Counted from the first letter of the stretch, positions 16,872 to 26,343 are shown. The stretch is DNA of 64,000 bases from Bacteroidota bacterium (GCA_018266765.1 JAFDZU010000013.1:1-64000), one strand, 5' to 3'. Program-made: numbers and translations. Notes: generated from the letters alone by a model not told the origin.

Positions 16872-17285
16872 ATGAAAAACATTCCTTATAGTGTGATAAT
16901 AATCACTCTGTTTTCGTTTTGTCTCACTTTTGCACAGGAAAAGTCTGTTCCACAAGATGATACAAAGAAGCAATTAATCAAAATTCTTGATGATAATTCT
17001 CATCAATTAGTTAAAAATTATGATGCTCAACTTCGTCAACTTGTCAAACAATTCGACGAAAATGCTCATTTGTTGTTACAAAATCATAATGATCAAATTA
17101 AACAACTTCAAGATTATTTAGTACAAATCACTAAACAAATTGACGAACAGAAGAAACAATTGGAAACTCAAACAAAAGCATTGTACAAATCGTTTGATGA
17201 TCAAGTACAATCTCTGAATAAACAAATTGATGAACAGACTAATAAATTAAAAAAACAACTCGAAGAAGTTGAAAAAAATAAGTAG
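16872..17285 (+). CDS. Secreted coiled-coil protein with hendecad-like repeats
   Basis: A 137-residue protein. The first ~20 residues are a signal peptide (MKNIPYSVIIITLFSFCLTF, cut near AQ). The whole mature part is predicted helix without Pro or Gly, rich in Gln, Asp and Lys. It falls into units of about eleven residues: QLVKNYDAQLR, QLVKQFDENAH, LLLQNHNDQIK, QLQDYLVQITK. Hendecads of this kind form straight or right-handed coiled coils. The frame opens at 16785 inside ptsN, but only the ATG at 16872 gives a signal peptide. It sits between ptsN and the dehydrogenase E1 genes. I recognise no family; a periplasmic rod or spacer is a guess. Confidence 0.78.
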   Translation: MKNIPYSVIIITLFSFCLTFAQEKSVPQDDTKKQLIKILDDNSHQLVKNYDAQLRQLVKQFDENAHLLLQNHNDQIKQLQDYLVQITKQIDEQKKQLETQTKALYKSFDDQVQSLNKQIDEQTNKLKKQLEEVEKNK

Positions 17286-17305
17286 TTCAATTCTCTTTTT
17301 TATCT

Positions 17306-18325
17306 ATGAATTCAAATAAACCGTTAGATTTATCTGCAAAAGTTCCACCTATAAAACCAAGTAAACTACTTTCTAATTCCCGACGTATTGAGATGTTTAC
17401 GTACATGCTTCAAGCTCGAGAGTTTGACCTCGCCATGCAACGTCTTAATAGACAAGGTCGTGCATTCGGAGGAGTATATTCTCAAACAGGAAACGAGGCA
17501 TCTTCCGTTGGATCAGCATATGCTTTAGGAGATAAGGACGTGCTTTTTCCTATGCACCGAAATATCGGAGGACACTTCGTATTCAAACAAGATTTGAATA
17601 CACTCATGCTTGCTTTTTTAGCACGAGAAGGAAGTCTTATGCGAGGGACAGATGGAACAGGACATTATGCTGATGTTAAAAAAAGAATTTACGGTAATGT
17701 TTCTCATCTTGGTGCTATGATCCCTGTAGCTGCAGGGTTTGTACTTGCATCTAAAATGCGTGGTGAGTCAGTAGTTTCTATGACATATATTGGTGATGGT
17801 GGTGCTCAAACAGGGGAGTTTCACGAAGGAGTTAATTTTGCTTCAGTTCAAAAATTACCCCTAATACTTATAATCGAAAACAATCAATATGCATATTCTT
17901 CACCAAATTCGGTAGAATTTGCTTGCGTAAAACTATCAGACAGAGCATTAGGTTATGGATGTTTCGGAGTAACCATTGATGGAACTGATGTAGAACTTGT
18001 GTACGAAACGTGTTTTAAAGCTGCTGAGAGAGCAAGAAAAGGAGAAGGCCCATCATTAATAGAATCAATTACAATGCGCATGAGAGGACATGCAGAACAT
18101 GATGATTTTAGTTATGTCTCCCGAGAAGAACTCGAATATTGGAAAAAACGAGACCCAATAGACAGATATCAAAAATACTTACTAACTAAAAAAGTTTTAT
18201 CATTAGATGAAATCACTTCGATTCGTACAAAACTTATTGATGATATTCGTTCGGCTATAGACTATGCAGTAGATTTGCCTTTTCCTTCCGGTGAAGAAGG
18301 ATTTAAAAATGTTTTCATAGATTAA
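17306..18325 (+). CDS. pdhA: Pyruvate/2-oxoacid dehydrogenase E1 component, alpha subunit
   Basis: A 339-residue thiamine-diphosphate enzyme that decarboxylates a 2-oxoacid and passes the acyl group to lipoyl-E2. The ThDP/Mg motif starts at G163-D-G-G and ends with E191-N-N in LIIENNQYAYS. HRNIGGH (84-90), GTDGTGHYAD and MRMRGHAEHDDFSY fit the phosphorylation-loop regions of the family. Whether the substrate is pyruvate or a branched-chain oxoacid cannot be decided safely from sequence. The beta subunit gene follows after 25 bases; E2 and E3 genes are not in the window. Confidence 0.9.
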   Translation: MNSNKPLDLSAKVPPIKPSKLLSNSRRIEMFTYMLQAREFDLAMQRLNRQGRAFGGVYSQTGNEASSVGSAYALGDKDVLFPMHRNIGGHFVFKQDLNTLMLAFLAREGSLMRGTDGTGHYADVKKRIYGNVSHLGAMIPVAAGFVLASKMRGESVVSMTYIGDGGAQTGEFHEGVNFASVQKLPLILIIENNQYAYSSPNSVEFACVKLSDRALGYGCFGVTIDGTDVELVYETCFKAAERARKGEGPSLIESITMRMRGHAEHDDFSYVSREELEYWKKRDPIDRYQKYLLTKKVLSLDEITSIRTKLIDDIRSAIDYAVDLPFPSGEEGFKNVFID

Positions 18326-18350
18326 TTTTGGAATTTATACTAATTTAATA

Positions 18351-19325
18351 ATGGCTCAACTTACTTATCTTGAAGCAATTGCTGACGCTCTCCGAACTGA
18401 AATGCACAAGGATGAACGTGTTTTTTTATTAGGGGAGGATATTTCTACGTATGGTGGTGCGTTCAAACTGACTAAAAATTTTCACGAAGAGTTTGGGAGA
18501 AGCCGAGTTTTGGATTGTCCTATTTCAGAATCAGCAATTGTGGGTGCAGCAATTGGAGCAGCATTGAACGGAATGCGTCCTGTCGCTGAAATGCAGTTTA
18601 TGGATTTTGTCACTTGTGGGTTCAACCAAATAGTGAATGTAGCCGCAACAACTGCTTATCGTTGGGGTATTGGTGTTCCAATGGTAGTTAGAGGTCCTTC
18701 AGGGGGGGGAGTCGGTGCGAATCCATTTCACTCTCGTAATTCCGAAGCATGGTTTGCTCATGCGAGCGGTGTGAAAGTCGTTTGTCCTGCCTTCCCCGCT
18801 GATGCTAAAGGATTAATGACAGCTTCAATACGTGATAATAACCCTGTTGTATTTTACGAGCATAAAGGACTTTACCGCAAAATTAAAGAAGAAGTTCCTG
18901 AGGGTGAATATATTATTCCTCTCGGAAAAGCTCGAATTGTTCGCGAAGGGATTCATGCAACTATAGTTTCCTATGGAAGTGCAGTTCATTTTGCACTTTC
19001 TGCCGCTGATGAATTATTGAAAGAAGGTGTTTCGATCGAAGTAATTGATATTAGAACTTTAGTTCCTTTTGACCAAGAAACAGTTCTTGCTTCTGCTCGT
19101 AAAACTAGTAGAGTCTTGATTGCACATGAAGCAAGTTTAACAGCGGGCTTTGGAGGAGAAATAGCCGCACGAATTGCTGAGCATGCTTTTGAACATCTTG
19201 ACGCACCAATAATGCGCGTTGCAGCTTATGACTCCCCTACTCCATTTGCCCCAACTCTTGAAAAAGCTGTTTTACCAAATTCTACAAAAGTAATGGAAGC
19301 GACTCGAAAGTTATTGTTGTACTAA
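18351..19325 (+). CDS. pdhB: Pyruvate/2-oxoacid dehydrogenase E1 component, beta subunit
   Basis: A 324-residue partner of the preceding alpha subunit, completing the heterotetrameric E1. Typical stretches are VFLLGEDISTYGGAFKLT, RVLDCPISESAIVGAAIGAA with the catalytic Glu region, GPSGGGVGANPFHSRNSEAW, and VVFYEHKGLYR. The carboxy-terminal transketolase-C domain has EVIDIRTLVPFDQETV and HEASLTAGFGGEIAA. Length is normal. A hairpin with a T-run follows, so the alpha-beta pair probably ends its transcript here. Confidence 0.93.
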   Translation: MAQLTYLEAIADALRTEMHKDERVFLLGEDISTYGGAFKLTKNFHEEFGRSRVLDCPISESAIVGAAIGAALNGMRPVAEMQFMDFVTCGFNQIVNVAATTAYRWGIGVPMVVRGPSGGGVGANPFHSRNSEAWFAHASGVKVVCPAFPADAKGLMTASIRDNNPVVFYEHKGLYRKIKEEVPEGEYIIPLGKARIVREGIHATIVSYGSAVHFALSAADELLKEGVSIEVIDIRTLVPFDQETVLASARKTSRVLIAHEASLTAGFGGEIAARIAEHAFEHLDAPIMRVAAYDSPTPFAPTLEKAVLPNSTKVMEATRKLLLY

Positions 19326-19369
19326 ATTTTTACAAAATCTGTTTTCGAGTAATAAATGCAACTTATATG

Positions 19370-19395
19370 CTCTACTCTTTCGTAGAGTTTTTTTA
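19370..19395 (+). terminator. Terminator after the E1 beta gene
   Basis: A perfect six-base stem CTCTAC / GTAGAG around a six-base loop (19370-19387) is followed at once by seven T bases. It separates the dehydrogenase pair from murD. Confidence 0.75.
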
Positions 19396-19423
19396 TTTTT
19401 TATAAATACTTTTTCCGATATTT

Positions 19424-20761
19424 ATGAATTATACTATAATTGGAGCAGGTAAAAGTGGACTTGCTGCAGCTATTCTAGCAAAAAATAATGGAGACAAAGT
19501 ATTTCTTACTGAATCAAAACCAAGTTCTGATTATTCTGATGCAATCATTCAAATTGAAAAGCATGAGATTGATTATGAATTTGGAGGACACACTTCAAAA
19601 GCAATTTCTAATGTACATTGTTTAATTACTTCACCGGGAGTTCCACCAAATGCACCAATAATTCTAGAAGCGGAATCACGAAATATTGAAATCATCAGCG
19701 AACTAGAATTTGCATGGCGACAAATTACTAATCCTGTAATATCTATTACCGGAACAAATGGTAAAACAACCACTACAGCGCTTACAACATTTATATTACA
19801 ACAAGCAGGTAAATCTGCAGTTTCTGCCGGGAATATAGGTACACCACTTTCATCATTGGTCAATACTTTAGGTAAAGATACTATAATTGTTATAGAATCA
19901 AGTAGTTACCAACTCGACCGAACTGCTGATTTTCGACCTAACATTGGTGTTATTTTAAACATAACACCTGACCATTTGGGATATCACGGAAGTTTTGTAA
20001 ACTACCGAAATGCTAAGTGGAAAACTTCTTCTCGACAAACTGAGAAAGATTTGTTAATTTTGAATGCCGACGACAAAGAAGCAGCAGCAGCTTCTGAGTT
20101 TACTCGCGCTCAAATCATGCCATTCAGTATCAACCCTTTGCAGCAAGGTGCTTGGTGCGACAATAATGGCAGATTAATAATTCGCAAATCTTCACAGCAT
20201 AACGAGGAGGAAATTATGCTATTCGATGATATTCGGTTGCCCGGAGTTCATAATAGATATAACTCTATGGCAGCCGTTCTTGCCGCTCGTGCGTTCGAAG
20301 TACGAAATGAAAATATTCGTGATTCATTAATTCAATTTGCAGGTGTTGAACATCGGCTTGAATTTGTGCGAAAACTCAATGGTATTGACTATATTAACGA
20401 TTCAAAAGCGACAAATATAAATGCCGCTTGGTATGCTCTATCGAGTTTTAAAAAGCCAATTGTTTGGATTGCAGGGGGGCGCGGAGATAATAATGATTAT
20501 AACCAATTAGACGAACTTGTTTATAAAAATGTAAGTTGTATAGTTTCAATAGGAGAAGAGGCAAATACAATTTTTGACCATTATTGTCTTAAAAATCGAT
20601 GCGTTAAAGCAGCAACACTTGAAGAAGCAACTCATATCGCTTCGGAACATGCAGAGCCGGATAATATTGTACTCTTTTCTCCCGCTTGTAAGTCATTTGA
20701 CATGTTTGATAATTATGAACAACGTGGTCAGTGTTTTAAAAATGCGGTGTTAAGTTTATAG
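19424..20761 (+). CDS. murD: UDP-N-acetylmuramoylalanine--D-glutamate ligase
   Basis: A 445-residue Mur ligase that adds D-glutamate to UDP-MurNAc-L-Ala in the cytoplasmic stage of peptidoglycan synthesis. The amino-terminal Rossmann domain begins YTIIGAGKSGLAAAI, the ATP loop is SITGTNGKTTTTA (about 110-120), and the carboxy-terminal domain has YINDSKATNINA and LFSPACKSFDMFDNYEQRG, the MurD end signature. It is not in a dcw cluster. Its stop is only three bases from the stop of the convergent glycosyltransferase gene, with no room for a separate terminator. Confidence 0.96.
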   Translation: MNYTIIGAGKSGLAAAILAKNNGDKVFLTESKPSSDYSDAIIQIEKHEIDYEFGGHTSKAISNVHCLITSPGVPPNAPIILEAESRNIEIISELEFAWRQITNPVISITGTNGKTTTTALTTFILQQAGKSAVSAGNIGTPLSSLVNTLGKDTIIVIESSSYQLDRTADFRPNIGVILNITPDHLGYHGSFVNYRNAKWKTSSRQTEKDLLILNADDKEAAAASEFTRAQIMPFSINPLQQGAWCDNNGRLIIRKSSQHNEEEIMLFDDIRLPGVHNRYNSMAAVLAARAFEVRNENIRDSLIQFAGVEHRLEFVRKLNGIDYINDSKATNINAAWYALSSFKKPIVWIAGGRGDNNDYNQLDELVYKNVSCIVSIGEEANTIFDHYCLKNRCVKAATLEEATHIASEHAEPDNIVLFSPACKSFDMFDNYEQRGQCFKNAVLSL

Positions 20762-20764
20762 TAA

Positions 20765-21982
20765 TTACTTCTTTTCAATAAGTCGTTTGTATTCTTCAAG
20801 TATTATTGAAGCAGAAGAATTCCAAGTATAATTGTTTAACACATGTTTGCGCGCAGTCATGCCCGATGTTTGGGCTATATCAGGGTTTTGTATCAAATAT
20901 AATATTTGATTTGCAAAGTCTTGAGCAGTATCAACTGTATAAAGTCCTTCCGTATCATTTGCAATTATACCTTCTCTAGCAATTTTAGTTGCTACTACCG
21001 GCAATCCCATTACCATAGCTTCCAAAATTTTAATTCGTACTCCACTTCCAACAAATAAAGGGGCTATATATATGCCTGCTCGATTTAAGTAAGGCTGAAC
21101 TTTATCTACATAGCCCAACACTTTCACTCCAAGTGTTTGCCAATCTTGAAAGAATTTTGGTGGGTTTTTTCCTAATAGAGTTAATTGTGCATCTGGTACT
21201 ACTTCGTGAATTAAAGGTAATACTTTTTCAACAAACCATCGAACACCCTGTACATTATGGATCCAACTATAAGTAGTTGCAATAATTATTTCTTTATGAT
21301 TTCGTGTAATTGATTCATCTATTTTCCAATCATCAGGTGTAATTCCATGTGGAGCTATAACAATATTAGCATCGGAAGCTAATGTTAAAGATTCAACTTT
21401 ATCTTTCTCACTTACAGAAAAGCATACATCCATTTGAGGATAATACATTTTTTCAGCTTTACGTAATAGTTTGGCTTGGCGATTTACAAACCAATGTTTT
21501 GGACTCGATTTTACCAATTCATCTGCATAACGTTTCCAGATTATCCATTCTACATTATGTAGGCGTAAACCGATCGGAATATTTTGTGAAGCATTTTTCG
21601 CTATCTGTTTTGCATATAGAGCTGCAATTGCCATACAGGAATGATCTGCATGAATTACATCATATTTTTCGTGTGTCATAAGTGTAGTTAAATCTTTCAA
21701 TACCTGTGAACCAATGTGTTTACTCATGTAAATTGATACCGGCAGTACAGTTGCAGATGCTATACGAAGTAATGAATTTTCAGTTGAGTGATTACAAAGT
21801 ACAACTGTAGAGTACTTCTGAGCTTCTTTTAATGCTTGAGGTTGTGGAATTTGATTTCCTAAGCAAAACAATGTAACTTCATGTCCTGCTATGGAAAACT
21901 CTTTCGTTAGATTTGCAATTGCTATACGTCCACCATCATCAGGTGGAAATGGGAATTGAGGTGATAATTGTAAAATTTTCAT
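20765..21982 (-). CDS. GT4-type glycosyltransferase
   Basis: A 405-residue GT-B fold glycosyltransferase. The amino terminus MKILQLSPQFPFPPDDGG is typical of family 4 transferases. The donor-binding domain has VPDAQLTLLGKNPP, VLGYVDKVQPYLNRAGIYI and the E-x7-E type region IKILEAMVMGLPVVATK followed by EGI. It probably transfers a sugar from a nucleotide donor to a surface glycan or lipid; donor and acceptor are unknown. It is a single gene, convergent with murD, with a long non-coding stretch upstream. Confidence 0.87.
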   Translation of the reverse strand: MKILQLSPQFPFPPDDGGRIAIANLTKEFSIAGHEVTLFCLGNQIPQPQALKEAQKYSTVVLCNHSTENSLLRIASATVLPVSIYMSKHIGSQVLKDLTTLMTHEKYDVIHADHSCMAIAALYAKQIAKNASQNIPIGLRLHNVEWIIWKRYADELVKSSPKHWFVNRQAKLLRKAEKMYYPQMDVCFSVSEKDKVESLTLASDANIVIAPHGITPDDWKIDESITRNHKEIIIATTYSWIHNVQGVRWFVEKVLPLIHEVVPDAQLTLLGKNPPKFFQDWQTLGVKVLGYVDKVQPYLNRAGIYIAPLFVGSGVRIKILEAMVMGLPVVATKIAREGIIANDTEGLYTVDTAQDFANQILYLIQNPDIAQTSGMTARKHVLNNYTWNSSASIILEEYKRLIEKK

Positions 21983-22348
21983 TTCTTATAAATTCTTGAA
22001 ACTTATATTTATTTATTTTTAATTTTTGTATTTCACGATAAATTTACGGATTTATTGATAAACAATAATATTTTTTCAGAAATGAAAAACTTATACTTTT
22101 CAAATTAAAAAATAAATTTGGAGTTAGGTATTGTCAATTATCTAGTAGTACAGAAAAAATTGTTTTATTTTATTAATAGTTATATGATTCCCTCTCTTTT
22201 TTCTTTAACTTCTGAGAATACTTATTTTTTTGTAGGATAATTTTTATGCGATTATTTTAAATTTTCATTTTATCTTTGTAACTAAGTTGTAAGTGGTTGC
22301 TTTTTGTGATTGTAGTAAATGCAATTGTAAAAAGCTAATTAATTTGAT
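21983..22348. other. 366-base divergent intergenic region
   Basis: This AT-rich spacer lies between the divergent starts of the glycosyltransferase and the ECF sigma gene. TATCTTTG at 22271-22278 fits the Bacteroidetes -7 box (TAnnTTTG), but no matching -33 TTTG sits 19-21 bases before it, so a promoter call is weak. No hairpin, RNA gene or credible small ORF was seen. Confidence 0.5.
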
Positions 22349-22924
22349 ATGAATGGACTCATACACTATACTCAGTTTACGGATGAAGAGCTTTTCGAAC
22401 TTGTAAAATCGCACGACGATAATGCATTTAGAATTCTCTATAAACGATACGACAAGCGCCTTTACGCGTATTGTTTTAAGGTTGCAGGCGAAAAAAAAGG
22501 TGCGGAAGACTTATTTCAGATGACTATGACAGCAATTTTTGAAAAAAGAGAATCTTTTTTAGGTGGCAGTTTTGTTGCATGGTTATTTACTATCGCTCGT
22601 AATTTCAGTATAAAAGCAACGAAACAGGCACGATTTAGTCGTAATACAATCCTTTGTTTGGATGATTACACTGAAATTATCGAAGATAAAAGTGATAAAA
22701 CTGATGTTGATATCCTAATGCAAGACGCACTCAATAGTGCAATTTCAACTTTATCAGACGAATATCGAAGAGCCATTGAATTACGGTATTACGAAGGTTT
22801 TTCTTATGAACAAATATCAGAAGAACTTTCTATCTCTCTCTCACTTGCAAAAGTAAGAGTTTTCCGAGCAAAACAACAATTACAGCAAATTTTATCTCCT
22901 TATTTAAATGAGTATCAATCATGA
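22349..22924 (+). CDS. ECF-type RNA polymerase sigma factor
   Basis: A 191-residue sigma-70 family protein of the extracytoplasmic-function type. Region 2 spans about residues 15-90 (DDNAFRILYKRYDKRLYAYC, GAEDLFQMTMTAIFE, FVAWLFTIARNFSI). Region 4 spans about 125-185 (ISTLSDEYRRAIELRYYEGF, SYEQISEELSISLSLAKVRV) with the helix-turn-helix. No region 3 or extra domain is present. It overlaps the next gene by four bases (ATGA), the usual arrangement for a sigma factor and its membrane-bound regulator. Target genes are unknown. Confidence 0.92.
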   Translation: MNGLIHYTQFTDEELFELVKSHDDNAFRILYKRYDKRLYAYCFKVAGEKKGAEDLFQMTMTAIFEKRESFLGGSFVAWLFTIARNFSIKATKQARFSRNTILCLDDYTEIIEDKSDKTDVDILMQDALNSAISTLSDEYRRAIELRYYEGFSYEQISEELSISLSLAKVRVFRAKQQLQQILSPYLNEYQS

Positions 22925-23910
22925 TTAACAGTGAACTACTCGCAAAAATGTTAGATGGAACATTAACAGATGCAGAACGAACGATTCTAAATAATGAATC
23001 AGCATTACATCCTGAACTTGCTAATGAAGTCGCTCAATTACAACGAATTGATGCTATGCTGGCAAATTCAGGCCTTCAGTACGATACTCCAACTCCCGCT
23101 TTTCTTAAATGCGTCGAAGACGAAATAGCACAACGAGTTCGGGATTCTCGTAGTATTAAACCCGTTCCGTTTATCCCTCCTATATTTGATACAAAATTTA
23201 ATTGGAATTTATTGATAATGGCTTGTTCCGGAATTGTAACTATCAGTTCACTCGGTTATTTGGGTTATACAAAATTATATCCGACTGAATTACCTACTAT
23301 TTCTGCTATTGAAAACAATAGTACTCAACAACGAATCGTAAGTAATCAATCTCCGATAAATACAGCTACACAAAAGTCAACTTCAAATTCAAATGAGCGT
23401 CAAAATCAAATAATTACCTCTAAAGGTACTTCGACTCGTGTATCTTCTGAATTATCAACTGATGATTCCAAACAGAAACTGATTACAAATCAGTTGGTAC
23501 AACAAAAAGATTATTCTAAAAATGAGTTAGATGCAATGATAGCAGCGAGTTCAGGAGCTAATATTCAATTAAATGACATTCAGAATAAGTTGATTTTATT
23601 AAATGAGAAACGTCTGCAAGGAGATAAATTTTCAGAAATGACTCTAAATAAGCAAATCGGGTTACTTTATAATCAAGGTGGTAATCCTATTGAAGCAAAA
23701 AAATATTTAGAAGAAGCATTAAAACTTTCTCAAATTTCCTCTATTAAAGACGAAGAAGCTACAATACTAGGAGAATTGGGACTGATAGATTATAAATTAG
23801 GGTATCCGGATAGAGCAACCTATAAAATTCGGCAAGCAATTGACATATTAACTTCCGTTGGAAACAATGCGGGCAGGTGGACTAAAGAACTTTCTCGATT
23901 ACAAAAATAA
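22921..23910 (+). CDS. Single-pass membrane protein with C-terminal TPR, probable anti-sigma factor
   Basis: A 329-residue protein. The first ~80 residues form a cytoplasmic, helical region (LLAKMLDGTLTDAERTILNN, then PELANEVAQLQRIDAMLA) like the anti-sigma domains of Bacteroidetes ECF systems. The His/Cys motif of zinc anti-sigma factors is missing. One membrane segment lies at about 96-116. The periplasmic part has a Ser/Thr/Asn-rich linker and two TPR-like units near the end (KLLQ-free stretch YNQGGNPIEAKKYLEEALKL and YKLGYPDRATYKIRQAIDIL). The four-base overlap with the sigma gene supports an anti-sigma role; this remains inference. Confidence 0.75.
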   Translation: MINSELLAKMLDGTLTDAERTILNNESALHPELANEVAQLQRIDAMLANSGLQYDTPTPAFLKCVEDEIAQRVRDSRSIKPVPFIPPIFDTKFNWNLLIMACSGIVTISSLGYLGYTKLYPTELPTISAIENNSTQQRIVSNQSPINTATQKSTSNSNERQNQIITSKGTSTRVSSELSTDDSKQKLITNQLVQQKDYSKNELDAMIAASSGANIQLNDIQNKLILLNEKRLQGDKFSEMTLNKQIGLLYNQGGNPIEAKKYLEEALKLSQISSIKDEEATILGELGLIDYKLGYPDRATYKIRQAIDILTSVGNNAGRWTKELSRLQK

Positions 23911-23995
23911 CTATAAATACAGTACTTTAATTAAAAAACTCGATTAACTTTTACAATCTAATTTTTTAATTAATAATTTCATTGTTAACTGATAT

Positions 23996-24691
23996 TTAAT
24001 CTAACCATACAAACTCAAACAATAAGATTGATGATGTTATTACAACAACTGAATAACAGATCATTAGAATAATATCACCTTGAGCTTCAGCCCACGATGC
24101 TCCTACTAATGACAAAATTGTTGTTTCAACACCAGTTAAAATGAGTGGTAACAGTAAAGGGAAAGCAAGAACGGGAAACAGTGCATTTTTTGTCGCTGAC
24201 TTAGCAATAATTGCAGATATAATAGTAGTTGCAGAAGCAATCCCCAAGCTACCAAGAATTTCCATTAAAGAGAATACTAACCAGTTTTTGACTTCTAAAC
24301 CAGTAAATAAAAAAAAAAGTAAAATTGCAACCGTATTAAGAACCAAAGACAAGCAGATTGTAAATAATAATTTACCAATGTAGATAGTAGATGTTGTATT
24401 CATTAACTGCAAAATTAATCCGGTACCACGTTCTTCTTCACTCACAAATGATTTTGATAAACCTGTCATTGCAGTGAAAAACATAATAATCCATAGTACA
24501 CCTGCGGTTAATTCTGGGTTAAACTTTTCTCCAGCTGTTGCGAATACAATCATTGCTATAGCAGTAAGCACGAATAGTGCCATAGCTGTAATAGCATATT
24601 TTGTTCGAAGTTCACTTTTTATGTCCTTTAAAGCAACTGATGCTATTCTTAAGACAAGAGAAGTTATTTTTAATTGGAAAATATTTATCAT
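23996..24691 (-). CDS. ccmB: Heme exporter membrane subunit CcmB
   Basis: A 231-residue, six-helix membrane protein of the CcmB family, the permease partner of the CcmA ATPase in system I cytochrome c maturation. Diagnostic stretches are ALKDIKSELRTKYAITAMALF, SKSFVSEEERGTGLILQLM and a carboxy-terminal hydrophobic bundle. It begins nine bases after the stop of the upstream kinase gene, so both are probably on one transcript. No ccmA, ccmC or ccmE is adjacent; ccmF is 30 kb away in this window. Confidence 0.88.
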   Translation of the reverse strand: MINIFQLKITSLVLRIASVALKDIKSELRTKYAITAMALFVLTAIAMIVFATAGEKFNPELTAGVLWIIMFFTAMTGLSKSFVSEEERGTGLILQLMNTTSTIYIGKLLFTICLSLVLNTVAILLFFLFTGLEVKNWLVFSLMEILGSLGIASATTIISAIIAKSATKNALFPVLAFPLLLPLILTGVETTILSLVGASWAEAQGDIILMICYSVVVITSSILLFEFVWLD

Positions 24692-24700
24692 ACCATTTTT

Positions 24701-26287
24701 TTAAGTGTTCGTTATGATAGGTTGAGAAGCAGGTAAAGTAACTGTAAATATTGTTCCTTTCGCTTTTGTACTTTCTACGTGAAGAGATCCATTGTTTTTT
24801 TCAATTAATTCTTTACTTAATATTAACCCTAAGCCAGCACCTTGCTCTCCGTTTGTACCAGTTTGAGTAAAATGATATGCTCGATGAAATAGTTTTGATA
24901 ATTCATCTTCAGACATCCCAATCCCGGTATCAGTTACTTTTATGGTTACATTTATATCATTAGTTTTTGTAGAAAGAGAAACTTTACCACCCTTGGGAGT
25001 GAATTTAATTGCATTCGATATGAGGTTTTGGATAGCTGAGAACAACATATTAGTATCTGCAAATACCTTGCAATCTGTTGTATCTTCTATATTTAAGATT
25101 ACTCCTTTCGTTTCGGCTATGGGTTTAAATATTTCATAAATATGGTCTGCAGTTTGGCTAAAATCTATTATTGTAGGTGATACATTCATTTTACCTGATT
25201 CAATTCGAGCCCATTGAAGTAAATTTTCTAATAGCTCAAATACAACACAACCAGATTCATGAATATCATTGGCGATTTCATAAATATCCTCGGTAGATAA
25301 GGTTCTAATATTTTTAAGTAAATATTCGGCCAATTTGAGAACATTTCCAAAAGGACTTCTGAGATCATGAGATATAATTGCAAAAAACTTATCTTTACTT
25401 AGAATTTCCTCTCTAAGTTCAGATTCTATTTTTATTAATTTCTGATTTAATACAAACAATTCTGAAGTTGTTTCTTGAAGAACATTTTTGCTGGTGACTA
25501 CTTGTTCTAAATAGCTAATCATCTTTTCTTCGGTCAACTTCCTTTCTGTAACGTCACGAGAATTAAATATTATTCCCTGTATAAAATTATTTTGAGTGAA
25601 GTTTTTTCCTAAAGATTCCAGAAACACCCAACTGCCATCAATATGTCGAAAACGATACGGTTGGACAAGAACTTTTGCAGAGTTGGAATTATTTTGTTTT
25701 GATATATAATCACTTACAAAACCAATATCTTCAGGATGGATAAACTCATAAAGCTTGTTCCCAGTTAAGTGTTCGGACGTATAACCAAGAATATTCTCAC
25801 ATGAATCACTTATATACAGAATAGAAGAATCTGTATTCAAAATTGTAGTTATATCAGAGGAATAGCTAATTAGTTTGCGAAAGTGTTCTTCTTTGCTCCT
25901 TAATACATTATCATTTTTAAACTTACTCAGAGCTATCGTTAGTGCAATTTGGATTTGATGATCGTCAAAAGGTTTTACTACGTATCCATAGGGTTGGGCT
26001 TGAGAAGCTTTGAGAACTGTTTCATCATCAGCATAAGCTGTTATAAAGATTACAGGTAAAGGTGCAATCTCATTGATTTTCAATGCAACATCTACTCCAT
26101 CTAATTCATCTAAAAGATGGATATCAACTAATGCAGCATCAAGTTTTGACTCCAAAGCTATTTTAATAGCATGTGAACCTGTATTACATGGACCAACAAC
26201 GTTATACCCAAGTTTGGTTAAAATACGATTTAAATCCTGAGCAACTATAGGTTCATCTTCAACTATTAATATATTTTTTGTAACCAT
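24701..26287 (-). CDS. Hybrid receiver-PAS-histidine kinase
   Basis: A 528-residue signalling protein with the receiver first. Residues 1-125 are a response-regulator domain with phospho-acceptor D55 in LVDIHL, the acidic pair at 10-12, the Thr in FITAYA and Lys in VVKPFD. A PAS domain follows (about 135-250; YISDSCENILGYTSEHLTG and FRHIDGSWVFLES). A coiled linker leads to HisKA with the phospho-His near 307 in FFAIISHDLRSPFGN, then HATPase with N-box NLISNAIKFT (~424) and G-boxes DTGIGMS and GAGLGL. There is no membrane segment, so it senses or relays a cytoplasmic signal. It is upstream of ccmB. Confidence 0.92.
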   Translation of the reverse strand: MVTKNILIVEDEPIVAQDLNRILTKLGYNVVGPCNTGSHAIKIALESKLDAALVDIHLLDELDGVDVALKINEIAPLPVIFITAYADDETVLKASQAQPYGYVVKPFDDHQIQIALTIALSKFKNDNVLRSKEEHFRKLISYSSDITTILNTDSSILYISDSCENILGYTSEHLTGNKLYEFIHPEDIGFVSDYISKQNNSNSAKVLVQPYRFRHIDGSWVFLESLGKNFTQNNFIQGIIFNSRDVTERKLTEEKMISYLEQVVTSKNVLQETTSELFVLNQKLIKIESELREEILSKDKFFAIISHDLRSPFGNVLKLAEYLLKNIRTLSTEDIYEIANDIHESGCVVFELLENLLQWARIESGKMNVSPTIIDFSQTADHIYEIFKPIAETKGVILNIEDTTDCKVFADTNMLFSAIQNLISNAIKFTPKGGKVSLSTKTNDINVTIKVTDTGIGMSEDELSKLFHRAYHFTQTGTNGEQGAGLGLILSKELIEKNNGSLHVESTKAKGTIFTVTLPASQPIITNT

Positions 26288-26343
26288 AAAAATAGTTCTT
26301 TGGTGTTTTAACTAATTGAATTAAAAATAAAATAACTCTATTT

